64,000 nt of DNA from Platynereis dumerilii (Eukaryota; Annelida; Polychaeta; Phyllodocida; Nereididae), in the NCBI GenBank assembly GCA_026936325.1, contig JAPTHN010000024.1:3165501-3229500 (forward strand), written 5' to 3'. The notes under the pieces were generated by a model. It ran no database searches. It worked only from the letters and a program-made list of their open reading frames with translations, and had not been told where the DNA came from. Positions 1 through 11,053 of this stretch are shown here, in pieces. How positions within the stretch are numbered: position 1 is the stretch's first letter; each line of letters begins with the position of its first letter. A program made the position numbers and the translations under genes.

Positions 1-1194
1 CATTTTCTTTGTTGCATTTTCCTCTTCAAGAAAAGTTGGCTTGAAGGAAAGGATTAGTTGTTCATCATCGGCATACTTTTGATCATCAACCTCATTTTCT
101 TCAGCCACCTCACTTATAGGAGCAATGTACGAATTGAATAAGATCGGACCGAGTTTCGATCCTTGAGGGACGCCATATTTTAGTGGCAGTTTGCTTGATT
201 CCGTGTCATTTATGAGTACAGATTGAGATCTATTGGTGATGTATGATTTGAACCAATTTAAAGCAGAGCCATCAATACCATACTTGTCTCTCAACCTTTT
301 CAAAAGGATGTCATGATCAATTGTGTCAAATGCTGCCGATAAGTCTAATAGAACCAGCATTGTTACTTCACCACGGCTCATGTTCATCATGACATCATTG
401 TGGATTTTTGTCAATAGCGTTTCTGTACTGAAATGCTGCTTGTATGCTGACTGTTTTTCATCATGCAGGCTTCCAAGTGCAAGGTGATCGGTGTATTGTT
501 TGATGACAGCACCCTCTATGACTTTACTCAGGAAGGACAAATTTGAAACTGGTCTGTAATTCTTCTTAATGAGATCAAGGGCATTTTTCTTAAGGAGCGG
601 TTTTACTAGAGCATGTTTCAGTTCGCTTGGCATTTTCCCTTCTCTGAGTGATGTATTGACTATTTTAGCCATGACAGGAAGATATTCGTCAATGCATTCA
701 AGCAGTAACCAAGTAGGTATTGGGTCAAGGTTACAGTGCTTCACAGGCATATCAGTGATAATTTTCTTAATTTCCATCTCCGAGAGTGATTTAAATTGAC
801 TAAATTTCAGACCTGAATATGTCTCAGCATCATTATGTGTACTTGCGCTGTGTGTGTCTAATCTCAATCTTATTTTCTTGATTTTATCATCAAAGAAAGT
901 GTTAAAATCATTGGCTAGATCTGCTTCGTTTATGTGATGTGGCAGAGGTAGTTCTTGTTTTCTGTTAAGGCTAGAATTTAGGATCTTAAACATAGCCTTT
1001 GAGTTGCCCTTCGTTTTCTCAATCTTTGACTTCAGGTCATCTGTTTTTAGTTGATTGAGTCTCTCATTTAGCACATTTCGTTTCTCCTTAAATATATCCC
1101 AGTCAGCCTGTAGCCCAGTGCGTCTCCATTTTCTTTCAGCCTTTCTTTTACTGGTCTTTGGATTCTTGATATCACCATTTGTGAAAGGTGTTGG
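1..1194 (-). CDS. LINE reverse transcriptase, 3' part of a split ORF2 (runs off left edge)
   Basis: Read on the minus strand the segment is open from the insertion junction at 1194 to base 1. It encodes the linker and reverse transcriptase of a non-LTR retrotransposon. Visible RT motifs are LIKKNYRPVSNLSFLSK, LVLLDLSAAFDTIDHDIL, GVPQGSKLGPILFNSY and the catalytic YADD followed by EQLILSF. The style is that of the CR1/L2 group; the clade is inferred from memory of motifs only. It is the continuation of the endonuclease frame at 11054-12150. Deleting 1195-11053 and one 8-bp repeat joins the two in frame through the residues RKPTPFTNGD. The frame shows no stop, so the LINE was probably intact when it was interrupted. 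Its 3' end lies outside the window. Confidence 0.88.
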
Positions 1195-1218
1195 GAGGAG
1201 AGTATAATTTCTTTCTGC

Positions 1219-4200
1219 GGTTCTGCAGTTCTGCAGCAATTCTGCAGGTAGCTGCAGAATTCTGCAGTTCTGCAGCAAATTCTGCAGTTCTGTAGGAAGC
1301 TGCAGAATTCTGCACTTCTGCAGCAAATTCTGCAGTTCTGTAAGCAGCTGCAGAATTCTGCAGTTCTGGTGGTCGTCAGGTTCAGCAGTGTTTCTGAAAA
1401 AATTCTGCAGCAGAATATGTAATTCTGTAGGAGTTATGCAGCTTGGGAGGTTTTATGCATTTATGCAGCCAGCTGCAGAATTCTGCAGGAAGCTGCAGAA
1501 TTCTGCAGGAAGCTGCAGAATTTCACAAATTCTGCAGCCACCTGCAGAATTTCACCAATTCTGCAGCTACCTGCAGAATTCTGCAGTTTCTCAAAAAATT
1601 CTGCAGGAAGCTGCAGAATTCTGCAGTTCTGCAGCTCCCTGCAGGATTTTTTAAGCTCTGTTACTTCATTCAGCTTATTGCAATGCATCTGCAAAGTTCA
1701 GACCTCTTTCACAAGGTCTTGCCGCTACCCAGGAGACGTTGAGTTGGGAGATTTGGTGCTCATTCCTTTCAGCAGCGTTTCTGAAAAAATTCTGCAGCAG
1801 AATACGTAATTCTGAAGAAGATATGCAGCTTGGGGGTTTTTTGCACTCCTGCAGCTTCCTGCAGAATTATGCAGTTTCTCAAAATATTCTGCAGGAAGCT
1901 GCAGAATTCTTCAGTTCTGCAGGTCCCTGCAGGATTTTTGGAGCTCTGTTACTTCATTCAGCCCATTGCAATGCATCTGCAAAGTTCAGACCTCTTTGAC
2001 AAAGTCTTGTCGCTACCCAGGAAACGTTGGTTTGGGGGCGTAGTGGTTTTGGGGTCGGGTGGGGGGGTCGGGGTTTTGGTGCTTGTCTGGCCTAGTAACG
2101 TTTCTGAAAAAATTCTGCAGCAGAATATTTAATTCTATAGGAGTTATGCAGCTTGGGAGGTTTTATGCCTTATGCAGCTAGCTGCAGAATTCTGCAGGAA
2201 ACTGCAGAATTTCAAAGATTCTGCAGCTTCCTGCAGAATTTCACCTATTCTGCAGCTGCCTGCAGAATTCTGCAGTTACTTAAAAAATTCTGCAGGAAGC
2301 TGCAGAATTCTGCAGTTCTGCAGCTCCCTGCAGGATTTCTGAACCTCTGTTACTTGCTCCAGCTTATTGCAATGCATCTGCAAAGTTCAGACCTCATTGA
2401 CAAGGGTCTTAACACTACCCAGGAAATGTTGGTTTGGGGGGACGGGGTTCGGGGGTCGGGTCAGGTGGTCGGGGGTTTTGGTGCTCATCCATCCCTGCAG
2501 CGTTTCTGAAAAGTTTCTGCAGCAAAATCTGAAATTCTGTAGGAGTTATGCAGCTTGGGAGGTTTTATGCACTTATGCAGCTAGCTGCAGAATTCTGCAG
2601 AAAACTGCAGAATTCTGAAGGAAACTACAGAATTTCAAAAATTCTGCAGGAAACTGCAGAATTTCACAAATTCTGCAGCTGCCTGCAGAATTCTGCAGGA
2701 AGCTGCAGAATTCTGCAGTTTCTTAAAAAATTCTGCAGGAAGCTGCAGAATTCTGCAGTTCTGCAGCTCCCTGCAGGATTTCTGAACCTCTGTTACTTGC
2801 TCCAGCTTATTGCAATGCATCTGCAAAGTTCAGACCTCATTGACAAGGGTCTTAACACTACCCAGGAAATGTTGGTTTGGGGGGTCGGGGTTCGGGGGTC
2901 GGGTCAGATGGTCGGGGGTTTTGGTGCTCATCCATCCCTGCAGCGTTTCTGAAAAGTTTCTGCAGCAAAATCTGTTATTCTGTAGGAGTTATGCAGCTTG
3001 GGAGGTTTTATGCACTTATGCAGCTAGCTGCAGAATTCTGCTGGAAGCTGCAGAATTCTGCTGGAAACTGCAGAATTTCAAAAATTCTGCAGCCACCTGC
3101 AGAATTTCACCAATTCTGCAGCTGCCTGCAGAATTCTGCAGGAAGCTGCAGAATTCTGCAGTTTCTTAAAAAATTCTGCAGGAAGCTGCAGAATTCTGCA
3201 GTTCTGCAGCTCCCTGCAGGATTTCTGAACCTCTGTTACTTGCTCCAGCTTATTGCAATGCATCTGCAAAGTTCAGACCTCTTTGACAAGGTCTTGCCGC
3301 TACCAGGGAAACGTTGGTTTCGGGGCGTAGTGGTTTGGGGGTCGGGTGGGGGGGTCGGGGCCTTTGGTGCTCATCCAGCCCAGCATCGTTTCTGAAAAAT
3401 TCTGCAGCAGAATATTTAATTCTGTAGGAGTTATGCAGCTTGGGAGGTTTTATGCACTTATGCAGCTAGCTGCAGAATTCTGCAGGAAACTGCAGAATTT
3501 CAAAAATTCTGCAGCTTCCTACAGAATTTCACCTATTCTGCAGCTGCCTGCAGAATTCTGCAGTTTCTTAAAAAATTCTGCAGGAAGCTGCAGAATTCTG
3601 CAGTTCTGCAGCTCCCTGCAGGATTTCTGAACCTCTGTTACTTGCTCCAGCTTATTGCAATGCATCTGCAAAGTTCAGACCTCATTGACAAGGGTCTTAA
3701 CACTACCCAGGAAATGTTGGTATGGGGGGACGGGGTTCGGGGGTCGGGTCAGGTGTTCGGGGGTTTTGGTGCTCATCCATCCCTGCAGCGTTTCTGAAAA
3801 GTTTCTGCAGCAAAATCTGTAATTCTGTAGGAGTTATGCAGCTTGGGAGGTTTTATGCACTTATGCAGCTAGCTGCAGAATTCTGCAGGAAACTGCAGAA
3901 TTTCAAAAATTCTGAAGGAAACTGCAGAATTTCACAAATTCTGCAGCTAGCTGCAGAATTCTGCAGGAAGCTGCAGAATTCTGCAGTTTCTTAAAAAATT
4001 CTGCAGGAAGCTGCAGAATTCTGCAGTTCTGCAGCTCCCTGCAGGATTTCTGAACCTCTGTTACTTGCTCCAGCTTATTGCAATGCATCTGCAAAGTTCA
4101 GACCTCATTGACAAGGGTCTTAACACTACCCAGGAAATGTTGGTTTGGGGGGTCGGGGTTCGGGGGTCGGGTCAGATGGTCGGGGGTTTTGGTGCTCATC

Positions 4201-7180
4201 CATCCCTGCAGCGTTTCTGAAAAGTTTCTGCAGCAAAATCTGTTATTCTGTAGGAGTTATGCAGCTTGGGAGGTTTTATGCACTTATGCAGCTAGCTGCA
4301 GAATTCTGCTGGAAGCTGCAGAATTCTGCAGGAAACTGCAGAATTTCAAAAATTCTGCAGCTGCCTGCAGAATTCTGCAGTTTCTTAAAAAATTCTGCAG
4401 GAAGCTGCAGAATTCTGCAGTTCTGCAGCTCCCTGCAGGATTTCTGAACCTCTGTTACTTGCTCCAGCTTATTGCAATACATCTGCAAAGTTCAGACCTC
4501 TTTGACAAGGGTCTTAACACTACCCAGGAAATGTTGGTTTGGGGGGACGGGGTTCGGGGGTCGGGTCAGGTGGTCGGGGGTTTTGGTGCTCATCCATCCC
4601 TGCAGCGTTTCTGAAAAGTTTCCGAAGCAAAATCTGAAATTCTGTAGGAGTTATGCAGCTTGGGAGGTTTTATGCACTTATGCAGCTAGCTGCAGAATTC
4701 TGCAGGAAGCTGCAGAATTCTGCAGGTAACTGTAGAACTTCAAAAATTCTGCAGGAAGCTGCAGAATTTCACAAATTCTGCAGCTGCCTCCAGAATTCTG
4801 CAGGAAGCTGCAGAATTCGGCAGTTTCTTAAAAAATTCTGCAGGAAGCTGCAGAATTCTGCAGTTCTGCAGCTCCCTGCAGGATATCTGAACCTCTGTTA
4901 CTTGCTCCAGCTTATTGCAATGCATCTGCAAAGTTCAGACCTCATTGACAAGGGTCTTAACACTACCCAGGAAATGTTGGTTTGGGGGGTCGGGGTTCGG
5001 GGGTCGGGTCAGATGGTCGGGGGTTTTGGTGCTCATCCATCCCTGCAGCGTTTCTGAAAAGTTTCTGCAGCAAAATCTGTTATTCTGTAGGAGTTATGCA
5101 GCTTGGGAGGTTTTATGCACTTATGCAGCTAGCTGCAGAATTCTACTGGAAGCTGCAGAATTCTGCAGGAAACTGCAGAATTTCAAAAATTCTGCAGCCA
5201 CCTGCAGAATTTCACCAATTCTGCAGCTGCCTGCAGAATTCTGCAGGAAGCTGCAGAATTCTGCAGTTTCTTAAAAAATTCTGCAGGAAGCTGCAGAATT
5301 CTGCAGTTCTGCAGCTCCCTGCAGGATTTCTGAACCTCTGTTACTTGCTCCAGCTTATTGCAATGCATCTGCAAAGTTCAGACCTCTTTGACAAGGTCTT
5401 GCCGCTACCAGGGAAACGTTGGTTTCGGGGCGTAGTGGTTTGGGGGTCGGGTGGGGGGGTCGGGGCCTTTGGTGCTCATCCAGCCCAGCATCGTTTCTGT
5501 AAAAATTCTGCAGCAGAATATTTAATTCTGTAGGAGTTATGCAGCTTGGGAGGTTTTATGCACTCATGCAGCTAGCTGCAGAATTCTGCAGGAAACTGCA
5601 GAATTTCAAAAATTCTGCAGCTTCCTTCAGAATTTCACCTATTCTGCAGCTGCCTGCAGAATTCTGCAGTTTCTTAAAAAATTCTGCAGGAAGCTGCAGA
5701 ATTCTGCAGTTCTGCAGCTCCCTGCAGGATTTCTGAACCTCTGTTACTTGCTCCAGCTTATTGCAATGCATCTGCAAAGTTCAGACCTCATTGACAAGGG
5801 TCTTAACACTACCCAGGAAATGTTGGTATGGGGGGTCGGGGTTCGGGGGTCGGGTCAGGTGGTCGGGGGTTTTGGTGCTCATCCATCCCTGCAGCGTTTC
5901 TGAAAAGTTTCTGCAGCAAAATCTGTAATTCTGTAGGAGTTATGCAGCTTAAGAGGTTTTATGCACTTATGCAGCTAGCTGCAGAATTCTGCAGGAAACT
6001 GCAGAATTTCAAAAATTCTGAAGGAAACTGCAGAATTTCACAAATTCTGCAGCTAGCTGCAGAATTCTGCAGGAAGCTGCAGAATTCTGCAGTTTCTTAA
6101 AAAATTCTGCAGGAAGCTGCAGAATTCTGCAGTTCTGCAGCTCCCTGCAGGATTTCTGAACCTCTGTTACTTGCTCCAGCTTATTGCAATGCATCTGCAA
6201 AGTTCAGACCTCATTGACAAGGGTCTTAACACTACCCAGGAAATGTTGGTTTGGGGGGTCGGGGTTCGGGGGTCGGGTCAGATGGTCGGGGGTTTTGGTG
6301 CTCATCCATCCCTGCAGCGTTTCTGAAAAGTTTCTGCAGCAAAATCTGTTAATCTGTAGGAATTATGCAGCTTGGGAGGTTTTATGCACTCATGCAGCTA
6401 GCTGCAGAATTCTGCTGGAAGCTGCAGAATTCTGAAGGAAACTGCAGAATTTCAAAAATTCTGCGGCTTCCTTCAGAATTTCACCAATTCTGCAGCTGCC
6501 TGCAGAATTCTGCAGTTTCTTAAAAAATTCTGCAGGAAGCTGCAGAATTCTGCAGTTCTGCAGCTCCCTGCAGGATTTCTGAACCTCTGTTACTTGCTCC
6601 AGCTTATTGCAATACATCTGCAAAGTTCAGACCTCTTTGACAAGGGTCTTAACACTACCCAGGAAATGTTGGTATGGGGGGTCGGGGTTCGGGGGTCGGG
6701 TCAGGTGTTCGGGGGGTTTTGGTGCTCATCCATCCCTGCAGCGTTTCTGAAAAGTTTCTGCAGCAAAATCTGTAATTTTGTAGGAGTTATGCAGCTTGGG
6801 AGGTTTTATGCACTTATGCAGCTAGCTGCAGAATTCTGCAGGAAGCTGCAGAATTCTGCAGGAAACTGCAGAATTTCAAAAATTCTGCAGCCACCTGCAG
6901 AATTTCACCAATTCTGCAGCTGCCTGCAGAATTCTGCAGTTTCCTGCAGAATTCTGCAGTTTCTTAAAAAATTCTGCAGGAAGCTGCAGAATTCTGCAGT
7001 TCTGCAGGTCCCTGCAGGATTTTTGAAGCTCTGTTACTTCATTCAGCTTATTGCAATGCATATGCAAAGTTCAGACCCCTTTGACAAGGTCTTTTGCCGC
7101 TACCCAGGAAACATAGGTTGGGGGCATAGCGGTTTGGGGGTCGGGGTGGGGGGTCGGGGCCTTTGGTGCTCGTCTGGTAG
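1219..7180 (+). repeat. Left satellite arm: about 0.42-kb units of 20-bp palindromic subrepeats
   Basis: The landmark GTTATGCAGCTTGGGAGG recurs near 1433, 2143, 2545, 2988, 3430, 3833, 4256, 4650, 5093, 5538, 5939, 6361 and 6788, so the units are about 394-445 bp; a diverged copy lies near 1822. Unit length varies with the number of internal 20-bp repeats built on the perfect palindrome CTGCAGAATTCTGCAG. Each unit also has a conserved block ending in AAGTTCAGACCTC and a G-rich block of GGGGG runs. Five-unit blocks of about 2105 bp repeat in tandem from about 2.2 kb. Long open frames rich in LQNSA occur on both strands because the repeat is self-complementary. They are not genes. Confidence 0.95.
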
Positions 7181-7670
7181 CAGTTTGTGGAATGACCTCT
7201 ATCAAAATTAACTTTCATAGATGTTCTGCCTCTCTGCTCGGCCAATTCTTAACCAAATTTCATTCAGAAAAAAGTTTCAGTTACCCTACAACCAGGTCTA
7301 TATACTGCAGTAGTCAGTCTCTGTCCTTCGTTGTTTCTTTTCGCCGTACGACACATTTTTCGGTGAACGGTCAGCTCGCAAAAATGTCATTTTACAAGCT
7401 GCAGAATTCATTGCAGACGAGCACCAAAACACCTGCAGGTGCAGGAAGAAATTTAAGTGTACTGGAATTCTGCAAGAAGCTACAGGAAGCTGCAGAATTT
7501 CAAAATTTTTTTTTGAAAAGGGTCTTGCCATTACCCAGGAAACGTTGGTTTGGGGGTATAGCGGTTTGGGGGTCGGTAGGGGGGTTGGGGGTTTTGTGCT
7601 CCTCTATCACTGCAGCATTTCTGAAAGAAGCTGTAGAATTTCACAAATTCTGCAGCTTCCTGCCCTGACC
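7181..7670. repeat. Array spacer with an internal copy of the element's terminal repeat
   Basis: This stretch departs from the regular satellite. From about 7190 to 7430 the sequence is unrelated to the units. At 7441-7464 there is a copy of the right terminal repeat (GCAGGAAGAAATTTAAG then TGTACTG), in the same orientation as the true right end at 11030-11053. A partial unit then resumes with the G-rich block near 7550-7595. The internal end suggests an older nested or fused copy of the same family. Confidence 0.6.
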
Positions 7671-7850
7671 CCCCCATCCGACCCCCAAACCGCTACGCCC
7701 CCAAACCAACGCTTCCTGGGTAGCGGCAAGACCTTGTCAAAGAGGTCTGAACTTTGCAGATTCATTGCAATAAGCTGAATGAAGTAACAGAGCTAAAAAA
7801 ACCAGAACCGCAAGCAGTTTCAACGCTCGTCTGTTAATATGAAATCTATC
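7671..7850 (-). repeat. Satellite fragment in inverted orientation
   Basis: The C-rich block, the block complementary to AGGTCTGAACTTTGCAGA and the AGCTGAATGAAGTAACAGAGCT end occur in reverse orientation relative to the left arm. The polarity of the array therefore switches here, at about 7670. Confidence 0.75.
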
Positions 7851-8960
7851 AATGTGTGCCAGATTATCGCCCACAGGCCAATACCTAATTTCATAACCCT
7901 AAGCGGTATTTTGAGGTTACAATGGGCGGTTCAAGAATGAAGAAAGATGGCTGCCAAAATGACCAAAATCTTAGATTTATCTACAATTTACTGATCCTTG
8001 CCCACAGGCTAATACCTGTACGTAATTTCATAACTCTAAGCGAAAAAGTAAGGTCAAAATGGGCAGTTCAAGGATGTCAGACATTTTGAAGTGACCATTT
8101 TGGTGGCCATATTGGATTTCACAACATGTTCCCGGTTCATGCCCACAGGCCAATACCTGTACCAAATTTCATTACTCTGAGAGGAATATTGAGAGTACAA
8201 TGGGCGGCTCAAGAAATTATGGAAGATGGCTGCCAAAATGGCTGCCATCTTGGATTTCTCAATATGTTCCTGATCAATACCCACAGGCCAATACCTGTAC
8301 CAAATTTCATAACTCTTCACGAAATATTGAGATCACAATGGGCAGGTCTAGAATGAGAAAGATGGTTGCCCAAATGGCCATGACAAAATGGCCGCCATCT
8401 TGGATTTCTCAACATGTGCCCGATCGATACCCACAGACCAATACCTGTACCAAATTTCAATTCTCTAAGCAAAATATTGAGGTCACAAAGGGCAGTTCAA
8501 GAAATGAAGAAAGATGGCTGCCGAAATGGCCGCCATCTTGGATTTCTCAACATGTTCCTGATCCATACCCACAGGCCAATACCTGTACCAAATTTCATAA
8601 CTATAAGTGAAATGTTAAGGTGACAATGGACAGTTCAAGAATGAAGAAAGATGGCTGCCAAAATGGCCACCACAAAATGGCCGCCATCTTGGATTTCTCG
8701 ACATGTTTCCGATCCATACCCAGAGGTCCAGACCTGTACCAAATTTCATAACTCTAAGTGAAATATTAAGGTCACAATGGGCAGTTCAAGAATGAAGAAA
8801 GATGGCTGCCAATATGGCCGCCACAGAATGGCAGCCATCTCGGATTTCTCAACATTTTCCCGATCCATACCCATTGCCCCATACCTGTACCAAATTTCAT
8901 AACTCTAAGTGGAAAACTAAGGTCACAAATGGACACTCACACAAACCTTAACCGGGACAA
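7850..8960 (+). repeat. Central tandem repeat, about 138-152 bp unit
   Basis: About eight diverged copies share CCCACAGGCCAATACCTG, ACCAAATTTCATAACTCTAA, CAATGGGCAGTTCAAGAATG and ATGGCCGCCATCTTGGATTT. The AATACCTG landmark falls near 7881, 8012, 8152, 8290, 8440, 8578, 8730 and 8880, giving spacings of about 131-152 bp. The repeat lies between the two opposed satellite arms. Short open frames inside it are by-products of the repeat. Confidence 0.9.
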
Positions 8961-9019
8961 CGACGACGCCCATGCCGACGATCGAGTGACAACAATAGCT
9001 CTTCTTTTTCAAAGAAAAC

Positions 9020-11029
9020 GGACGAGCTAAAAAATCCTGCAGGGTGCTGCCAGAATTCTGCAGCTTCCTGCAGAATTTTTTAAGAAACTTCAGAATTGTG
9101 CAGGCGGCTGCAGAATTGGAGAAATTCTGCAGGTGGCTGCAGAATTGGAGAAATTCTGCAGTTTCCTGCAGAATTCTGCAGCTTCCTGCAGAATTCTGCA
9201 GCTAGCTGCATAAGTGCATAAAACCTCCCAAGCTGCATAATTCCTACAGAATTAAATATTCTGCTGCAGAATTTTTTCAGAAACGATGCTGGGCCAGACG
9301 AGCACCAAAGGCCCCGACCCCCCACCCGACCCCCAAACCGCTACGCCCCCAGACCAACGTTTCCTGGGTAGCGGCAAGACCTTGTCAAAGAGGTCTGAAC
9401 TTTGCAGATGCAATGCAATAAGCTGAATGAAGTAACAGAGCGTCAAAAATCCTGCAGGGAGCTGCAGAACTGCAGAATTCTGCAGCTTCCTGCAGAATTT
9501 TTTAAGAAACTGCAGAATTCTGCAGGCAGCTGCAGAATTGGTGAAATTCTGCAGATTTTTGAAATTCTGCAGTTTCCTGTAAAATTCTGCAGCTTCCTGC
9601 CGAATTCTGCAGGTAGCTGCATAAGTGTATAAAACCTCCCAAGCTGCATGACTGGTACAGAATTACAGATTTTGCTGCAGAAACTTTTCAGAAACGCTAC
9701 AGGGATGGATGAGCACCAAAACCCCCGACCACCTGACCCGACCCCCAAACCCCGATCCCCCAAACCAACATTTCCTGGGTAGTGTTAAGACCCTTGTCAA
9801 AGAGGTCTGAACTTTGCAGATGCATTGCAATAAGCTGGAGCAAGTAACAGAGGTTCAGATATCCTGCAGGGAGCTGCAAAACTGCAGAATTCTGCAGCTT
9901 CCTGCAGAATTTTTTAAGAAACTGCAGAATTCTGCAGGCAGCTGCAGAATAGGTGAAATTCTGCAGGAAGCTGCAGAATTTTTGAAATTCTGCAGTTTCC
10001 TGCAGAATTCTGCAGCTAGCTGCATAAGTGCATAAAACCTCCCAAGCTGCATAACTCCTACAGAATTAAATATTCTGCTGCAGAATTTTTCAGAAACGAT
10101 GCTGGGCTGGACGAGCACCAAAGGCCCAGACCCCCCCACCCAACCCCCAAACCGCTACGCCCCCAGACCAACGTTTCCCTGGTAGCGGCAAGACCTTGTC
10201 AAAGAGGTCTGAACTTTGCAGATGCATTGCAAAAAGCTGGAGCAAGTAACAGAGGTTCAGAAATCCTGCAGAGCTGCAGAACTGCAGAATTCTGCAGCTT
10301 CCTGCAGAATTTTTTAAGAAACTGCAGAATTCTGCAGGCAGCTGCAGAATTGGTGAAATTCTGCAGGTGGCTGCAGAATTTTTGAAATTCTGCAGCTTCC
10401 TACAGAATTCTGCAGCTTCCTGCAGAATTCTGCAGCTGGCTGCATAAGTGCATAAAACCTCCCAAGCTGCAGAACTCCTACAGAATTAAATATTCTGCTG
10501 CAGAATTTTTCAGAAACGATGCTGGGCTGGACGAGCACCAAAGGCCCAGACCCCCCCACCCGACCCCCAAACCGCTACGCCCCCAGACCAACGTTTCCCT
10601 GGTAGCGGCAAGACCTTGTCAAAGAGGTCTGAACTTTGCAGATGCATTGCAAAAAGCTGGAGCAAGTAACAGAGGTTCAGAAATCCTGCAGGGAGCTGCA
10701 GAACTGCAGAATTCTGCAGCTTCCTGCAGAATTTTTTAAGAAACTGCAGAATTCTGAAGGCAGCTGCAGAATTGGTGAAATTATGCGGGTGGCTGCAGAA
10801 TTTGTGAAATTCTGCAGCTTCCTGCAGAATTCTACAGCTTCCTACAGAATTCTGCAGCTAGCTGCAGAATTGCATAAAACCTCCCAAGGTGCATAACTCC
10901 TACAGAATTACAGATTTTGCTGCAGAGACATTTCAGAAATGCTGCAGTGACAGAGGACCAAAATTGCAGAACTGCAGAATTCTGTAGCTTCCTGCAGAAC
11001 TGCAGAATTTTGTGCAGAATTCTGAAGGT
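9020..11029 (-). repeat. Right satellite arm, inverted relative to the left arm
   Basis: The same roughly 0.42-kb unit runs on the minus strand, about four to five copies, with the AACCTCCCAAGCTGCA landmark near 9215, 9635, 10035, 10455 and 10880. It carries the same CTGCAGAATTCTGCAG subrepeats and C-rich blocks (G-rich on the minus strand). With the left arm it makes a very large imperfect inverted repeat. Confidence 0.93.
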
Positions 11030-11053
11030 GCAAGAAGAAATTTAACTGTACTG

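Larger units (their letters stand above)
1195..11053. mobile_element. hAT-like TIR element whose interior is a satellite array, inserted in the LINE
   Basis: The ends are imperfect inverted repeats, 1195-1218 and 11030-11053 (17 of 24 positions match by eye; shared core AAATTTCTT-like). They are flanked by the exact 8-bp direct repeat GGTGTTGG at 1187-1194 and 11054-11061. An 8-bp duplication and a CAGTAC... right terminus fit the hAT superfamily. Removing the element and one repeat restores a continuous LINE reading frame, which is strong independent support for the boundaries. The 9.86-kb interior has no transposase. It consists of two opposed satellite arms and a central tandem repeat, so it is non-autonomous and probably grew by unequal exchange. 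Confidence 0.75.

Noticed and set aside
1388-7211. Many open frames of 60-205 codons rich in LQNSA, AEFC and CRKLQ on both strands
   Set aside because: They come from the self-complementary CTGCAGAATTCTGCAG satellite, which lacks stop codons in several frames. The same peptides appear on both strands and follow the repeat period.
8054-8623. Frames reading IPVPNF or EIWYRYWPVG repeats
   Set aside because: They are translations of the roughly 140-bp tandem repeat. There is no start context or splice structure.
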